Source: Novosphingobium sp. KA1 (GTDB lineage Bacteria > Pseudomonadota > Alphaproteobacteria > Sphingomonadales > Sphingomonadaceae). From it: a DNA stretch of 64,000 bases. Below, in pieces: positions 52,439 to 61,742 of the stretch. The stretch is taken from assembly GCF_017309955.1 (NCBI RefSeq), contig NZ_CP021247.1:682001-746000 (forward strand). Reading direction: 5' to 3'. Position 1 is the first letter of the stretch; each line of letters opens with the position of its first letter. A program made the position numbers and the translations under genes. The notes below the pieces were generated by a model that was not told where the DNA came from, made no database searches, and saw nothing but the letters and a program-made list of their open reading frames with translations.

Positions 52439-53035
52439 TTTTCGCTCGCCGGATCATCCCATCCGGCATCATGCGAAACGATGCTGCCTTGCAGCCTGTC
52501 GTGAGCGCAGCGCTCTCCGGTGGATTTCATCAGAATTTTCGTGTTTCCCACGCAGCGGTGAACAGGCATGGCCGTGGCCTGTGGGCGCCCCCGCATGGTC
52601 GTCGCCCGCCGTCGCCCGCCATGCCCCCCCCCCTTGGCCCGATCGCTGCACTACTTAGCGGCCACGCTCCCGCTCTTGCGCGCCCTGCGCCCGTCTCAGC
52701 CGCATGCTCGGTTCGCATCGCCCGGCAGACCGTTTCTGGTCGGGTCGACCCTGCCCCGGACAGGCCTGAAAACCGTCATGGGGAAAACCCCCATACCCCA
52801 AGTTAACCATCTAATTTTTCGCAGTTTTACGGGGGTTTTGGCACTCAGGGATGCCCATACGGGAAATCCCTTAGTTGGTCGTACAGTATACGAAAGCCAT
52901 GGGTTGGAGGGTCAAAGGTCGCATACTCCCAAGTCGCCAGGAACTCCCGAAAATCCCGATGCCCCTCACCGGGCAGGCCGAAGATCGGGCTACGCGCGAC
53001 CGAAAAACGTCACAGGAACAATTCTTGAGAGATTG
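52439..53035. other. 597-bp intergenic region between tRNA-Cys and a small protein gene
   Basis: No gene with family-like composition is visible. It contains a run of 10 C at 52624-52633, AT-richer DNA at 52800-52840, and an inverted pair AGGGAT/ATCCCT at 52847-52871. The tRNA terminator and the small-protein promoter should be here. Several frames run across, but they are Arg/Pro-rich shadows. Confidence 0.4.
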
Positions 53036-53377
53036 ATGACAGAGAATTTTCCTTCGGGGCGCACGGAAAACACTGAAAACAATGCAATGTCGCAAATTGA
53101 ATATAGGTTCTCATTAAAGCTGAGGGTGGATTCGCCCCATCAACTCTGGAGCGCCGCGGCAGCGCGGTGCCGGACCCTGCCCGGCATTTGCGAGGACGAC
53201 GTGAGCGACATGATCGGTCCCGTCGACGATCCCTCGATCGCGGATTGCCTGATGGTTCTGGCCTTGCCCGACCAGGTGCCCGGCTGCACCCGCCTCGACG
53301 CGGACCTGTGCAGCGATATGCCGCCCTGGCAGGCCCCGCGCCATTCACGGGACCGGCTGGCCGACGACTGCCGCTGA
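53036..53377 (+). CDS. Small conserved-type hypothetical protein
   Basis: 113-residue protein. From MSQIEYRFSLKLRVDSPHQL on, it is well ordered with the segments SAAAARCRTLPGICEDDV and MIGPVDDPSIADCLMVL. The composition and acid/hydrophobic pattern are unlike a chance frame. I recall similar short proteins in sphingomonads but cannot name a function. ATG 53036 has GAGAG upstream; ATG 53087 (MSQIEYRF) is an alternative. It may be unlinked to the flagellar genes that converge from the right. Confidence 0.55.
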   Translation: MTENFPSGRTENTENNAMSQIEYRFSLKLRVDSPHQLWSAAAARCRTLPGICEDDVSDMIGPVDDPSIADCLMVLALPDQVPGCTRLDADLCSDMPPWQAPRHSRDRLADDCR

Positions 53378-53718
53378 TCGCGGCAGGGTTCGCCGACAGG
53401 ACCACTGCCGGCGGGACGGGCGCCCGCTCGCGGCGCTCCCCGCGCGCGCTCCTGCGCCGCATGGATCAGCACACTCAGGGGCAGGACCCGCCCGCCCCGC
53501 CCCTGACTGGCCAGAACCGGCATGGCGGCACCACCGGACCAACCTTGCCGGACTGATGCAAATCCCGGTGCCTCCGACACCGCCTCGGCCGTCCTGGCGC
53601 AGGAGCATCGCGCCCGGTCACAGGCCGCTTCGAGACCTGCGGCAGGCGGATGGGGCGAGACCGGCCCGGAACATACCCTCCAGGGGCATTTCCCGGGCGA
53701 TCACGCCCCTCGCCGCAA
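53378..53718. other. 341-bp intergenic region between the small protein gene and flgD
   Basis: No supported gene. The flagellar operon ends here on the minus strand. No clear terminator with a T-tract was found after flgD. Confidence 0.4.
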
Positions 53719-54384
53719 TCAGATCTCGCTGCTGGTCGCGGCCAGCGCGACGAGGCCGTCCACCGACATGCGGATGCCGTTGACGCCGAGCATGATCGTC
53801 GAGCCGTCGGTCACCACGTCGGAAACCCGGGCCACCGAATTGATCGTGGTATCGAGCGTATTGCCGGCCGCGTCGGTCGCGGTGACGGCCAGCGTATAGG
53901 CGCCGCTGGCGGCCGTGGTGCCGTCCGCCTGGGTTCCGTCCCATTGATACTCGCCCTGCGCTTCGGGATCGAGCGTCACCGTCTGGACCACCTTGCCATT
54001 GGCATCGGAAATCGTGGCGGTCACCGAAGCCGGCGTGCCGTTCACGTAGTAGGTCCAGTGGGCAGGATCGTCGCCAAGGCCGGCCACCGCGGAATCGAAG
54101 CGCGCATCCTTGCCGATGAAGCTCGAATACTGCGCCATCTGCGAGGAGGTCAGCTGCGAGAGGATGTCGGTCAGCGTGCCGTTCTGCTGGATCTGCTGCT
54201 CGACCTGCGAATACTGCACGAGCTGCTGCGTATATTCCGAGGTGTCCGTCGGGTTGAGCGGATCCTGGTTGGTCATCTGCGTGGTCAGCAGCTTCAGGAA
54301 CAGGTTGTAGTCCGAAAGCAGGCTGGTGGTTGCCGCCGAGGTGCTGTCGCTCGACGACGACGAAGTGCTGGAGACTGTGGTCAT
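53719..54384 (-). CDS. flgD: Flagellar hook cap protein FlgD
   Basis: Cap and scaffold for hook assembly, secreted by the flagellar export apparatus. The 221-residue product has the family start LFLKLLTTQMTNQDPLNPTDTSEYTQQLVQYSQVEQQ, followed by Ig-like domains (GTPASVTATISDANGKVVQ, GEYQWDGTQADGT and AVTATDAAGN). The Ser/Thr-rich N-terminus is typical. It is the last gene of the minus-strand operon, 14 nt after fliK. Confidence 0.92.
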   Translation of the reverse strand: MTTVSSTSSSSSDSTSAATTSLLSDYNLFLKLLTTQMTNQDPLNPTDTSEYTQQLVQYSQVEQQIQQNGTLTDILSQLTSSQMAQYSSFIGKDARFDSAVAGLGDDPAHWTYYVNGTPASVTATISDANGKVVQTVTLDPEAQGEYQWDGTQADGTTAASGAYTLAVTATDAAGNTLDTTINSVARVSDVVTDGSTIMLGVNGIRMSVDGLVALAATSSEI

Positions 54385-54398
54385 GTTCTATGGATGTC

Positions 54399-56012
54399 CT
54401 ATGCCATGAGATCGACGTGGCCGCTGCTCCTGAGCGACCGGTAGACCGGGTCGTCGCCCCCGCCAAAACTGTCGGCGAAGCCGGAGGCAGCCTGCCCCTG
54501 CGCGCCTTGTCCGCCCTGCCAGCGCGAGTTGCCGTTCTGGCCACCATCCTGCCCACCGTTCTGGCCGCCACCCGCACGCGTATCGAAGCGCAGCGACTGG
54601 CCATCCGCGCGGATGCCGGCATCGGCCAGTGCCCGGTTGAGATCGGTGCTTTCGCGGCGGAGCATCTCGGCCGCGGTGGAACTGTCGGCCGACATCACCG
54701 CGCGCAGCACGCCGTCGTGGTCAAACGACAGGCGCACGTCGATACGGCCCATGTGGCGCGGATCGAGCTTGATCAACAGGTCGTTGCCGCCGGCATCGAG
54801 CGCGCGCGCGATCTGCACGCCCATGTCGGTGCCGAACTGGCCTTCCTGCACGGTGACCGAAGCGCTCTGCGGGCTCGCCGTCGTGCTGGCCGGATAAGGC
54901 AGCGCCGCCGGGCGGCTGGCGACCGGTGCGAAAGTCTGGGTGAGCACGGGGCTGGAGAGCGTCGCCGTCTCGCCGCGCGCGGACCCCGCATCGGCCAGCG
55001 CGGGGCCTGTCTCGCGCGGGGTCTCATGCGTCGTCGGCGTTTCGCCCGCGTCCTTGCCTTGCGTGGACGCGGCGGCCGAGAAGGCCGCGTGGCTGGCCCC
55101 CGCCCCCTTGCCGCTCGCCGCCAATGCGGGCGTGGCTGCGGGCGTGGCGGCGGCATCGACCTTGATCCCATCCGCGGCCGGGTCGGCAGAAACGTCAGCG
55201 CCGCCACCGGCGGCCTGCGCCGCGGCGGCCAGCAGGGCCTGCGCGGCTGCCGGCGGTGCAGCGGGGCCGGCAGGCGGCGTCTGCGGCGTCTGCGCAAGCA
55301 CCTGCTGCGCCGCATCGGCAAGCGCGGCATCGGCCAGCCGGGCATCGCTGTCGGCGCCGTCCTTATCCCTTGCCCCGGGTGCATCGTTACCCGAACCCTT
55401 GGCGGCATCCCCAGCCGCCTCCGCAACCGCCTGGCCCGCGCCGTCCTGTCCGCCCGCAAGCGTGGCTTGCGGCAGCGCGGTCTGGTCACGCGCGGCGCCC
55501 GGCCCGCTCACCGGCTTGTGCGCGGCGACATCGGCCGGCTTGACCACGGGCGCGCCTTGCGCCGTTGCGGCCGCCTCCGGGAAAGCGGCCGCAAACGTCG
55601 CTTCGGCGATCGAGGTCGCCGGGTCGCTTACCGTCGCATCGGCTTCGGCGGGCGGCGCCAGCGCCTCGGCTGCGGGATCGACCGGCACGGCCCCGGCATT
55701 GCCGGCGGCCTCCTCCAGCAGCGCCCCGAACGCCGGGGTGGAGCCTTCGTCCGCCGTCCGGGCACCATCATTCGCAGCGCCTGCGGCAGTGCCGGTCGTT
55801 CCCGAGCCCCTGGCTGCGGCCGCGCCCGTGGCACCGCCCTTGCCGGTTCCTGCGGACGATCCGGTTCCTGCGGACGATCCGGTTCCTGAGGACGATCCGG
55901 CCCCTGAGGACGATCCGTTCGCCGCGCGCGTCAGCGCCGGAGCACCGGCCGCCGGGGCGGTCGACGCAGCAGGAGCCGTCATCGGAAACACCGCATTCAT
56001 GGAAATCGTCAT
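54399..56012 (-). CDS. fliK: Flagellar hook-length control protein FliK
   Basis: Secreted ruler that controls hook length and switches export specificity. It has 537 residues. The C-terminal Flg_hook domain (about 395-500) contains LIKLDPRHMGRIDVRLSFDHDGVLRAVM and STAAEMLRRESTDLNRALADAGI, the conserved part. The N-terminal 380 residues are Ala/Gly/Pro-rich and disordered, as in other FliK, with four copies of an 18-bp repeat near the start. ATG 56012 is used; ATG 56000 is possible. It is followed by flgD. Confidence 0.88.
   Translation of the reverse strand: MTISMNAVFPMTAPAASTAPAAGAPALTRAANGSSSGAGSSSGTGSSAGTGSSAGTGKGGATGAAAARGSGTTGTAAGAANDGARTADEGSTPAFGALLEEAAGNAGAVPVDPAAEALAPPAEADATVSDPATSIAEATFAAAFPEAAATAQGAPVVKPADVAAHKPVSGPGAARDQTALPQATLAGGQDGAGQAVAEAAGDAAKGSGNDAPGARDKDGADSDARLADAALADAAQQVLAQTPQTPPAGPAAPPAAAQALLAAAAQAAGGGADVSADPAADGIKVDAAATPAATPALAASGKGAGASHAAFSAAASTQGKDAGETPTTHETPRETGPALADAGSARGETATLSSPVLTQTFAPVASRPAALPYPASTTASPQSASVTVQEGQFGTDMGVQIARALDAGGNDLLIKLDPRHMGRIDVRLSFDHDGVLRAVMSADSSTAAEMLRRESTDLNRALADAGIRADGQSLRFDTRAGGGQNGGQDGGQNGNSRWQGGQGAQGQAASGFADSFGGGDDPVYRSLRSSGHVDLMA
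55845..55916 (-). repeat. In-frame 18-bp tandem repeat in fliK
   Basis: Four consecutive 18-bp units GGTTCCTGCGGACGATCC (last two with changes) encode a repeat of six residues such as GSSAGT. The in-frame unit allows length change without loss of reading frame. Confidence 0.9.
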
Positions 56013-56105
56013 CTGTCGCTACCCTTGCCGGTATCGTCCGGCCCAGATCTCATCATAGAGGGATTGCAGCCTTCCCGGTCCCGGGAGCGTGCGCAAACTG
56101 CCGGT

Positions 56106-58214
56106 TCAGCCGATCGTGCCCAGCGTGCGCAGGCGCGCGCGGGGATGGATCTCGTTCTGCGAGAGCACCACCGTGGCCGGTCGCACCCGCTCGATGATCG
56201 AGCGCACGAAGGGGCGCAGCGGCGGGCTGGTCAGCAGGCAGGGGATCTCGCCCTGTGCGGCAAACCGGTCGTAGGCCTCGCGCACGGCGGCGATGAAGGC
56301 CTGGAGGTGCGAGGGCGCCATCGCGAGGTGGCGTTCGTCGCCCTGGCCGACGATCGCCTCGCTGAAGGCCTCGTCCCATTCGCCGCCCAGGGTGACGATC
56401 GGGATCGTGCCGTCGAGGGTCTGCTGGGCGGAAATCTGGCGGGCGAGGCGCGCACGCACATGCTCGGTCACTTGCGTGAGGTTGTTGGTCATCGCCGTCG
56501 CCTCGGCAATGCCCTCGAGGATCGTCGGCACGTCGCGGATCGAGACGCCTTCGGACAGCAGGTTCTGCAGGACGCGCTGCACGCCCGAGATCGAGATCTT
56601 GGCCGGGATCAGGTCGGCGATCAGCTTCTCGGTATCCTTGTGGACCTCGTTGAGCAGCTTCTGCGTCTCGGTATAGGAGAGCAGGTCTGCGATGTTGTCC
56701 TTGACGATCTCGGTCAGGTGGGTGGTGACGACGGTGCCGCAGTCGACCACGGTGAGCCCGCGGAACCCGGCCTCGTCGCGCATCTCGCGGTCGATCCACA
56801 GCGCCGGAAGCTGGAACACCGGCTCCTTGGTCGGCTCGCCGCGCAGGCCGGTTTCCTGGCCCGAGGCGTTGATCAGCAGGAGCTTGCCGATACGCAGTTC
56901 GCCGCGCGCGATCTCGGTCTCCTTGACGAAAACGATGTATTCGTTGGGCTGCAGCGCCATGTTGTCGAGAATGCGCACCGAGGGCAGCACGAAGCCGTAG
57001 TCGGTCGCCATCTGGCGGCGCAGCGCCTTGACCTGGTCGTCGAGGCGCGGCTCGGCGGTGGCATCGTTGATCAGCGGCAGCAGCCCGTAGCCGAGCTCGA
57101 TGCGCAGCGCGTCGATGGCGAGCGTGCGGGCGATGGGTTCCTCGGCGGCGGCGGCCTCGCGCTGCTTGGCCTGGGCGGCTTCCATGTTCTCGCGGATGGT
57201 CTCGGCCTCGGCCTTCTTGGTCATCGTCCAGGCCGCCCAGCCGCACAGGCCGGCGAGCGAGGCGAAGGGGAAGAACGGCAGGCCGGGAACCAGGGACAGC
57301 GCCCCCATCAGCACCGCGACGATGCCGAAGGCCTTGGGATAACGGCCCAGCTGCTCGCCCAGCGCCGCGCCGGTCTTACCGGTGACGCCGCCCTTGGAGA
57401 CCAGCAGGCCCGCCGCGGTCGAGACGATCAGCGCCGGGATCTGGCTGACCAGGCCGTCGCCGACGGTGAGGATCGTGTAGGTCTTGAAGGCTTCGGCGAA
57501 CGGCACGCCGTGAATGGCGACACCGATGATGAGGCCGACGACCACGTTGATGCCGGTGATCAGCAGGCCGGCGACGGCATCGCCCTTCACGAACTTCGAG
57601 GCACCGTCCATCGCGCCGTAGAAGCCGCTCTCGGCCTCGATCTCGGCGCGGCGGTCGCGCGCCTGGGCTTCGGTGATGGTGCCGGCATTGAGGTCGGCGT
57701 CGATCGCCATCTGCTTGCCGGGCATGGCATCGAGGCTGAAGCGCGCCGCCACTTCGGCGATGCGGCCCGCACCCTTGGTGATGACCACGAAGTTGATGAC
57801 GATGAGGATCGCGAAGATGGTGAGGCCGATCACCGTCTCGCCGCCCATCAGGAACTCGCCGAAGGCCGCGATCACCCCGCCCGCCGCATGGTGGCCCTCA
57901 TGCCCGTGGCCGAGGATCAGGCGGGTCGAGGCCAGGTTCAGGCCGAGGCGCATCATCGTCACGATCAGCAGGATCGTCGGGAAGCTCGACAGCTGGAGCG
58001 GCTTCTCGATGAACAGCGCCGTCATCAGGATCAGCACCGAGGCGGTGATCGAGAGCGCCAGGCCCATGTCGAGCATCCAGCCGGGCATCGGCAGGATGAG
58101 CATGGCGATGATCGCGGTGACGCCGATCGCCAGCGCCAGGTCGCGGCTCGGCCCCAGGCGGTTCAGGAATTGCTCGAGCTTGGCAGGAAGACCGGAGCGG
58201 CCAACGGCATTCAT
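56106..58214 (-). CDS. flhA: Flagellar export apparatus protein FlhA
   Basis: Membrane gate of the flagellar type III exporter, 702 residues. The N-terminal half has eight transmembrane helices (DLALAIGVTAIIAMLILPMPG onward). The FHIPEP-family signature FSLDAMPGKQMAIDADLNAG is present, with STRLILG before it. The C-terminal cytoplasmic domain ends in the linker used for FliJ and chaperones (RPFVRSIIERVRPATVVLSQ). It follows the mini-FlbD gene in the operon, in the order also seen in Caulobacter. Confidence 0.95.
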   Translation of the reverse strand: MNAVGRSGLPAKLEQFLNRLGPSRDLALAIGVTAIIAMLILPMPGWMLDMGLALSITASVLILMTALFIEKPLQLSSFPTILLIVTMMRLGLNLASTRLILGHGHEGHHAAGGVIAAFGEFLMGGETVIGLTIFAILIVINFVVITKGAGRIAEVAARFSLDAMPGKQMAIDADLNAGTITEAQARDRRAEIEAESGFYGAMDGASKFVKGDAVAGLLITGINVVVGLIIGVAIHGVPFAEAFKTYTILTVGDGLVSQIPALIVSTAAGLLVSKGGVTGKTGAALGEQLGRYPKAFGIVAVLMGALSLVPGLPFFPFASLAGLCGWAAWTMTKKAEAETIRENMEAAQAKQREAAAAEEPIARTLAIDALRIELGYGLLPLINDATAEPRLDDQVKALRRQMATDYGFVLPSVRILDNMALQPNEYIVFVKETEIARGELRIGKLLLINASGQETGLRGEPTKEPVFQLPALWIDREMRDEAGFRGLTVVDCGTVVTTHLTEIVKDNIADLLSYTETQKLLNEVHKDTEKLIADLIPAKISISGVQRVLQNLLSEGVSIRDVPTILEGIAEATAMTNNLTQVTEHVRARLARQISAQQTLDGTIPIVTLGGEWDEAFSEAIVGQGDERHLAMAPSHLQAFIAAVREAYDRFAAQGEIPCLLTSPPLRPFVRSIIERVRPATVVLSQNEIHPRARLRTLGTIG

Positions 58215-58298
58215 CGCATCACCATGCTTGGGAAAAGGAGGGGAACGCGGGCCGCGGTCCGGCCCGGCCGCCTGTCAGGCGGCGAATTTCGCCGGCGG

Positions 58299-58820
58299 TC
58301 AGTGCCGCACGAGCGCAGGCGGCAAGGCCTGCCCGTCGGCGAGGAACGTGCGCAGCTTGTTGCGCATCGTCCGCACCGAAATGCCCAGCATCGAGGCCGC
58401 GCTGGTGCGGTTGCCGGAGCAGCGTTCGAGCGTCTGCAGGATCAGCTCGCGCTCGACATGGTCGACACTGTGGCCGACCAGCCCGCTGACCGCGCGGCGG
58501 AACGGCGGCTTGCCGGCGCGCTCCCCGCGCAGCCGCGCCACCACCTCGGCCATGTCCACCGCAAGCTCGACCACGGTGACGTCGCCGCCGCCGCGCCAGC
58601 TCTCGCGGATCGCCATGCCCGGAGTGCCGACCGAGATGCTCGCGGCCGATCCGCGCACCATTTCCACCGCCAGCCCCATCGTCGGGCCGAGTTCGCCGAC
58701 CAGCATGAGCCGCGTGGTGGCGCCGTCCGCTTCGCCGCGGACGCCGTCGCCGACCGGCTTTTCCGGCAGGCTGTCGAGGTCCGTCTCCGGGCCGGTTTCG
58801 AGGGCGCGCCCGGGGTTCAT
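58299..58820 (-). CDS. Mini-FlbD: receiver-like half plus Fis-type helix-turn-helix, no AAA+ domain
   Basis: 173-residue putative flagellar regulator. Residues about 38-105 (RLMLVGELGPTMGLAVEMV ... VVARLRGERAG) resemble the receiver-like N-terminus of Caulobacter FlbD. Residues 115-165 (GLVGHSVDHVERELILQTLE, then GNRTSAASMLGISVRTMRNKL) are the FlbD-type Fis helix-turn-helix, nearly as in that protein. The central sigma54-activating ATPase domain (about 240 residues) is missing; there is no GAFTGA or Walker motif. It overlaps fliN by 4 nt and sits where flbD is expected, between fliN and flhA. It may bind the flagellar enhancers without activating sigma54. Confidence 0.75.
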   Translation of the reverse strand: MNPGRALETGPETDLDSLPEKPVGDGVRGEADGATTRLMLVGELGPTMGLAVEMVRGSAASISVGTPGMAIRESWRGGGDVTVVELAVDMAEVVARLRGERAGKPPFRRAVSGLVGHSVDHVERELILQTLERCSGNRTSAASMLGISVRTMRNKLRTFLADGQALPPALVRH

Positions 58821-59179
58821 CCCTCCTGCCTCACAATTTCGGTGAGCGTGACACCCAGCGTGCTGTCGATCAGCACGACTTCGCCGCGCGCGATCAGGCG
58901 GTTGTTGACAAAGATGTCGACCGGCTCGCCGACGCGGCGGTCGAGCTCGACCACCATGCCCGGCTTCAGCCGCAGCAGTTCGCCGATGTCCATGCGCGAG
59001 CGTCCCAGCACGGCCTGGACCTTGACCGGAACGTCGAACACGGCCTGAAGATCGTCGGGCGTGGGCGGGGTGCCGGGCTTGGTGTTCCAGCCGCCCATCG
59101 CCTCGACCGGCCCGTCTGCGGCCTCGTCGTCATTGAGGAAAGCGGGCGCAAGCTGCCGCGGCTCGAAGTCGTCGCTCAT
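58817..59179 (-). CDS. fliN: Flagellar motor switch protein FliN
   Basis: C-ring switch component, 120 residues. The SpoA domain fills the C-terminal 75 residues: VPVKVQAVLGRSRMDIGELL, LKPGMVVELDRRVGEPVDIF, VNNRLIARGEVVLID. An acidic N-terminal linker precedes it. ATG 59179 is chosen because AAAGG lies 6 nt upstream; the 59206 alternative would overlap fliF. It overlaps the following mini-FlbD gene by ATGA. Confidence 0.93.
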   Translation of the reverse strand: MSDDFEPRQLAPAFLNDDEAADGPVEAMGGWNTKPGTPPTPDDLQAVFDVPVKVQAVLGRSRMDIGELLRLKPGMVVELDRRVGEPVDIFVNNRLIARGEVVLIDSTLGVTLTEIVRQEG

Positions 59180-59190
59180 GAGAGGGCCTT

Positions 59191-60810
59191 TCAACTGTTC
59201 ATCCATTGGCGGATCACCGAAGCGGATTCGGCGGGGCTGGCGGAGATGGCATCACCGATGCGGCGCAGGGCCGACAGCTTGATGCGGCCATCGACCTGGG
59301 CCAGCGCGATTTCCTGATCGAGCAGCGGCTCGCCCTGCGCGCCGCGCAGTTCTTCCAGCCGGCGCATCGCCTCCTCGTCGCCGTCGGCGGCGCGCTCGCC
59401 CAGCGAGAGCATCTCGCCGTCGATCGCATCGCGCTGCTCCACCACGCCTTCGAGCAGCGGCGGCTGCGCCGGCGGCAGGAGCTTGGGCTTGAGCATGCGC
59501 AGCGCGATGAGGGCAATGCCGCCGACCAGCACGATCTTGAGCACGTCGAACAGGCGGTCCCAGGTGAGGCCGAACGGCAATCCGCCCGCAACGCCGTCGA
59601 CATCGGCCGGGGTGTTGAACGCCATGTTCTCGACCACCACGCTGTCGCCGCGCCCGGCATCGAAGCCGACCGCATTCTCGACCAGGCGCTGGAGGCGCTG
59701 GACCTGGGCGGCGGGCAGCCCCTGCGGACCGCCGTCGACCATGACCGCCACGGTCAGGCGCGAAAGCTGGCCGGGATTGCGCACCGCGACCTTCTGGGTG
59801 CGGCTGTTCTGGTAGGTGGTATCTTCCGAGGTCTCGTTGCGGGCGGAACGCCGGCTGTCGCCGCCGTTGCCGTTGACGTTGGTGGTGTTGTCGGGAAGCT
59901 GGGTGGCGACCGTGACGCCGCGCGCACCGGCGGCATTCTCGTCGTTCTGGTCGCTGGATTCCACCGTGGTCTGGTGGGCCACGACCTGCTTGTCGGGATC
60001 GTAGACTTCCGATTCCTCGCGCACCTGGTCGCGTTCGAGCACGGCGGCCACTTCGGCGCGCACCTTGCCCTGGCCGACGATCGGCTCGATCATCGCCTCG
60101 ATCTCGTCGCGCAGGCGCGCCTCGATCGCCGACTGGCGTTCCTCGAGATCGCCCGAACCACCGGCACCGGCGTCCCCTGCCCGCGCCAGCAGCGCGCCGG
60201 TCTGGTCAACGATCGACACCGCTTCCGGATTGAGGTCGGGCACCGCCGAGGACACCAGGTAGCGGATCGCCTGGACCGTCTCGCCGGGCAGGCGCCCGGC
60301 GGTCTTCACGGTGACGGCGGCGCTGGCCTTGCGCGGCTGGGTCTCGAACATCGCCCGCTCGGGCATGACGATATGGACACGCGCCTTGCTGACTTTCTCC
60401 AGCGTCTCGATCGAGCGGGACAGCTCGCCCTCGATCGCACGGGTCTCGTTGAGCCGCGCGCGCGAGGAGGAAACGCCGAAAGGCTCCTCCGCGTCGAGCA
60501 CTTCGTACCCGATCTTGCCGCCGAGCTGCTCACCGGCCAGCGACATGCGCAGCTCGGCCAGCTTGTCGACCGGGGCCATCACCGCGCTGCCGTCGGCCGA
60601 AAGCTGGAACGGCACGTTCTGCGCCTTGAGCTTCTCGGTGATCGACTGGGCCGCGGCCGGATCGAGATCGGAGTAGAGGTAGCCCATCTCCGCGGCGGGG
60701 CTGCGCAGCCCCACCCAGGCAAGGCCGCCGAGCATCGCGAGAGCGACACCGCCCATCAGCAGGGCACGGCGCATGCCGATCTGCTCGATAAAGTTGCGCA
60801 ACGCGTTCAA
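59191..60810 (-). CDS. fliF: Flagellar MS-ring protein FliF
   Basis: Forms the membrane ring that carries the switch. It has 539 residues, with transmembrane helices at about 14-33 (RRALLMGGVALAMLGGLAWV) and near 450 (FDVLKIVLVGGIALIALRM). Between them lie the YscJ-like ring-building domains (VPFQLSADGSAVMAPVDKLAEL, EGELSRSIETLEKVSKARVHIV). The C-terminus ends in the FliG-binding tail (SESASVIRQWMNS-like). Here fliF follows fliG and fliH, while the usual order starts with fliF. fliN follows after 11 nt. Confidence 0.95.
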   Translation of the reverse strand: MNALRNFIEQIGMRRALLMGGVALAMLGGLAWVGLRSPAAEMGYLYSDLDPAAAQSITEKLKAQNVPFQLSADGSAVMAPVDKLAELRMSLAGEQLGGKIGYEVLDAEEPFGVSSSRARLNETRAIEGELSRSIETLEKVSKARVHIVMPERAMFETQPRKASAAVTVKTAGRLPGETVQAIRYLVSSAVPDLNPEAVSIVDQTGALLARAGDAGAGGSGDLEERQSAIEARLRDEIEAMIEPIVGQGKVRAEVAAVLERDQVREESEVYDPDKQVVAHQTTVESSDQNDENAAGARGVTVATQLPDNTTNVNGNGGDSRRSARNETSEDTTYQNSRTQKVAVRNPGQLSRLTVAVMVDGGPQGLPAAQVQRLQRLVENAVGFDAGRGDSVVVENMAFNTPADVDGVAGGLPFGLTWDRLFDVLKIVLVGGIALIALRMLKPKLLPPAQPPLLEGVVEQRDAIDGEMLSLGERAADGDEEAMRRLEELRGAQGEPLLDQEIALAQVDGRIKLSALRRIGDAISASPAESASVIRQWMNS

Positions 60811-60904
60811 GATCGCCTCTTATTCCCGGCGAGGCCCCCCTGGCCTCGCTCACGAACATTATAGGATAAGAGACTAGGCAACTCTTGCCGGTTGCCGGAA
60901 AAGT

Positions 60905-61660
60905 TTATGCAGCGGCGCCCAGCCCTGCCTGATCGCCCGATTCCGCAGGCTCGCCATCCCGCGAAACCGCGGTCCCGGCAGCTTCCGATGCGCTTTCAGG
61001 CACTTGCACGGCCGCCGGTTCCAGCAGGCCGGCAAGCTCGGCCAGCACCGCCTCGCGGCGCGCGCCCGCATCGACACCGAGACCGCCCTCGACCCAGCCG
61101 ATCCGCGCATCGCTGGGCGCCACGGCAGGATCGTCGATCACCAGGATCGACAGTTCGCGGCGCTCGCTCGCCTGGCGGGCGGCGACCACCTGCTCCAGAT
61201 GCGCGCGCAGCGAGGGATGGACACGCACGGTGATGCGCGTGCCGCGCGCCACCTGGTCGAGCGCACGGGCCAGCGCCTCGTCGATGGCGCGGGCCGGCTC
61301 CAGCGCCACCGCATGTCCGGCCAGCATCTCGGCGGCCAGCAGCGCCACCGATGCCGCCTCGCGCCCGACCTGCCCGGTCACCTCGTCGAAGCGCCGCACG
61401 ACGTCGTCGAGCCCGGCATGCAAGGCATCGGTCGCGGCCAGCAGCGCGGTGTCCCGCTCGTGCCGGGCCTGCTCGAGCCCGGCTTCGAAACCATCCGCGC
61501 GGGCCCGCACCAGTTCGGCGGCATGCTCCTCGCGCATGCGCTCCATGCGCGCCTCAAGCGCGGCAAGCTCCTCGTAAGCGGCCTTGCCATTGTCCTTTTC
61601 CTCGGCCTCCGCGGACGTAAAGCGGAAGACCCTGTCGAAACCGAAGGGCTCAATGCTCAT
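60905..61660 (-). CDS. fliH: Flagellar export ATPase regulator FliH-like
   Basis: Negative regulator and stator of the export ATPase FliI, 251 residues. The N-terminal half is a charged helical segment (EERMERMREEHAAELVRARADGF-like, with ALLAATDALHAGLDDVVRRF). The C-terminal domain has the FliH-type pattern (ITVRVHPSLRAHLEQVVA and IGWVEGGLGVDAGARREAVL). In Caulobacter the same position holds flbE/fliH. ATG 61660 starts MSIEPFGFDRVF. No fliI is in the window. Confidence 0.8.
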   Translation of the reverse strand: MSIEPFGFDRVFRFTSAEAEEKDNGKAAYEELAALEARMERMREEHAAELVRARADGFEAGLEQARHERDTALLAATDALHAGLDDVVRRFDEVTGQVGREAASVALLAAEMLAGHAVALEPARAIDEALARALDQVARGTRITVRVHPSLRAHLEQVVAARQASERRELSILVIDDPAVAPSDARIGWVEGGLGVDAGARREAVLAELAGLLEPAAVQVPESASEAAGTAVSRDGEPAESGDQAGLGAAA

Positions 61661-61742
61661 GGCTTTCTCCATTCGCGATGTATCCAGCCGCACCTGTCGT
61701 TCCTGACCTGATTAGTTCAAATAAATCGATGAGAATCAAGCA

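Noticed and set aside
52568..53035. Upstream extension of the 53036-53377 small protein
   Set aside because: The first 156 codons are Arg/Pro-rich and cross a C10 run. The ordered sequence begins only at about 53036.
55845..55916. CRISPR array
   Set aside because: The four units are contiguous without spacers and are in frame within fliK, so this is a coding tandem repeat. No CRISPR-like spacing or cas gene was seen anywhere.
56025..59048. Plus-strand frame of 1007 codons antisense to flhA, mini-flbD and fliN
   Set aside because: It spans three well-supported minus-strand genes and has an Arg/Gly/Asp/His-rich composition typical of third-position GC shadows.
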